From: Deltaproteobacteria bacterium
GTDB lineage: Bacteria; Desulfobacterota; GWC2-55-46
DNA length: 6,410 bases
Assembly (NCBI GenBank): GCA_021825035.1
Contig: JAKAIQ010000129.1
Location: 1-6,410 of the forward strand
Direction: 5' to 3'
Below are positions 5,453 through 6,410 of the stretch, piece by piece. The position numbers and the translations under genes are program-made. Within the stretch, counting starts at the first letter, position 1; each line of letters starts with the position of its first letter. The notes beneath the pieces were generated by a model. That model saw nothing but the letters and a program-made list of their open reading frames with translations. It had not been told where the DNA came from and did not search any database.

Positions 5453-6410
5453 AATGCTGAAAGGCGCTGCGCCCGATATCTCGGTAATAATAGTCAGTTG
5501 GAATGCCCGGAAATTTCTTCTGGGCTGTTTAAAAAGCCTTCACAAGGGCAGCAGCCTAAAAAAAAGCATGGAGATTATAGTAGTGGATAATGCTTCCACC
5601 GATGGGTCTCCAGAGGCAGTGAGAAAAATACATCCAGACGTGAAACTTATATGCAACGAAGCAAACAGAGGGTTTGCGGCCGCCAATAATATCGGGATAG
5701 AACAGAGCAGCGGCAGATATATATGCCTTATAAATTCGGACATCGAAGTGTTGGGAAATTGTCTTGAAAAGCTATGCGATTACATGGACTCCCATCCAGC
5801 GACAGGGATGCTGGGGCCGAAAATCCTGAATGCCGACAAGACGCTTCAATCTTCTTGCAGAAGATTTCCAAGCCTGTGGAATAACTTCTGCGTTGCTGCC
5901 GGCTTAAACAAGATATTCGGGGATACGAAATTGTTTAGCGGAGAACACATGTTTTTCTTTAAACATGACAAGGTTAGCCGCGTTAACGTGCTCGTGGGCT
6001 GCTTTTTAATGGTAAGAAGGGAAGCACTGGAACAAGTCGGCAATCTCGATAAAAGATTTTTCATATATTCGGAAGATATTGACTGGTGTAAAAGGTTCTG
6101 GACATCTGGTTGGGAAGTAGTGTTCTTTCCCGATGCCCAGGCAATACATTATCGGGGAGGCAGTTCCTCGAACGCGCCCACCAGGTTTGCCGTGGAGCAG
6201 GACCGTGCCTCCATTCAGTATTGGAAAAAACACCACGCTGTTCCACAGCAATTTGCCATCAAGTTTATAATGGCGGTGCATCACATGCTACGGGTTGCGG
6301 CTGGAATCCTTTTTCTTTTAATGCGCCCTTCGAATAAAACTGAAGCGGTCCGCAAGATAACCAGCCACTCCGTCTGCCTGTTCTCGCTCTTGTTCCCACG
6401 GAAAGTTCAT
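5442..6410 (+). CDS. Glycosyltransferase family 2, rhamnosyltransferase-like, 3'-truncated
   Basis: 323 codons are open to the window edge without a stop. The family is typically about 300-340 residues, so little is missing. The GT-A fold begins with ISVIIVSWNARKFL and then VVDNASTDGS (47-56, with D49 and D54), which bind the nucleotide. NEANRGFAAANNIGI follows, then the DXD-like NSD (98-100) for metal and sugar phosphate. The second half has GCFLMVRREALEQVG, YSEDIDWCKR (E211, D212, D214; D212 or a neighbour is the likely base) and HYRGGSS (236-242). This pattern is typical of inverting dTDP-rhamnosyltransferases of the WbbL/RfbF kind, though the donor is inferred. A hydrophobic stretch (about 275-300) may attach it to the membrane. 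The ATG at 5442 overlaps the previous gene by 11 bases; AAGGGA lies just 2 bases before it. An in-frame ATG at 5454, with 14 bases of spacing, is nearly as plausible. Confidence 0.9.
   Translation, partial: MHDKMLKGAAPDISVIIVSWNARKFLLGCLKSLHKGSSLKKSMEIIVVDNASTDGSPEAVRKIHPDVKLICNEANRGFAAANNIGIEQSSGRYICLINSDIEVLGNCLEKLCDYMDSHPATGMLGPKILNADKTLQSSCRRFPSLWNNFCVAAGLNKIFGDTKLFSGEHMFFFKHDKVSRVNVLVGCFLMVRREALEQVGNLDKRFFIYSEDIDWCKRFWTSGWEVVFFPDAQAIHYRGGSSSNAPTRFAVEQDRASIQYWKKHHAVPQQFAIKFIMAVHHMLRVAAGILFLLMRPSNKTEAVRKITSHSVCLFSLLFPRKVH

Noticed and set aside
6006..6284. Overlapping - strand frames of 61-92 codons at the right end, and a + frame at 6110-6337
   Set aside because: They lie inside the rhamnosyltransferase-like GT2 frame, which is open throughout and holds clear motifs in this region (ED.D, HYRGGSS).

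Overview
The window is a stretch of bacterial chromosome filled with co-oriented genes for making and decorating a cell-surface or secreted polysaccharide. All seven genes lie on the + strand. They are packed tightly: two gaps of 66 and 69 bases, one of 9 bases, and three overlaps of 1, 4 and 11 bases. No gene on the - strand, tRNA, rRNA, insertion sequence, CRISPR array, internal promoter or rho-independent terminator could be supported. The layout therefore looks like the middle of one operon that continues past both edges.

Order from left to right: the 3' part of a FemAB/GNAT-type acyltransferase gene (1-729); a GT-B fold family 4 glycosyltransferase (796-1968); a NodB/CE4 polysaccharide deacetylase (1968-2870); a left-handed beta-helix O-acyltransferase (2940-3509); a second NodB/CE4 deacetylase (3519-4382); a second FemAB/GNAT-type protein (4379-5452); and the 5' part of a family 2, rhamnosyltransferase-like glycosyltransferase (5442-6410, no stop before the edge).

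Inferred joint function: the two glycosyltransferases would extend a lipid-linked repeat unit in the cytoplasm. The deacetylases and the hexapeptide acyltransferase would remove and add acyl groups on its sugars. The FemAB-like proteins could add an aminoacyl or other acyl group. Polymerase, flippase, export and sugar-nucleotide genes are not in view, so neither the product nor the assembly route (Wzx/Wzy, ABC transporter, or an exosortase/PEP-CTERM-linked system, whose loci often hold FemAB-like and deacetylase genes) can be named.

The host cannot be identified firmly. Shine-Dalgarno sites, intermediate G+C and frequent ATA and AGG codons fit a Gram-negative, possibly environmental lineage such as Desulfobacterota or Nitrospirota; this is a weak inference. 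Base composition falls along the window: sample lines in the first two genes hand-count at 33-35 G+C per 60 bases, against 22-26 in the last two genes. The locus may therefore be a mosaic joined near 2870-3120. Notable points are the paired deacetylases and paired FemAB-like proteins, the loss of the motif-3 arginine in both deacetylases, and a 21-codon reading frame that exactly bridges one of the two larger gaps.
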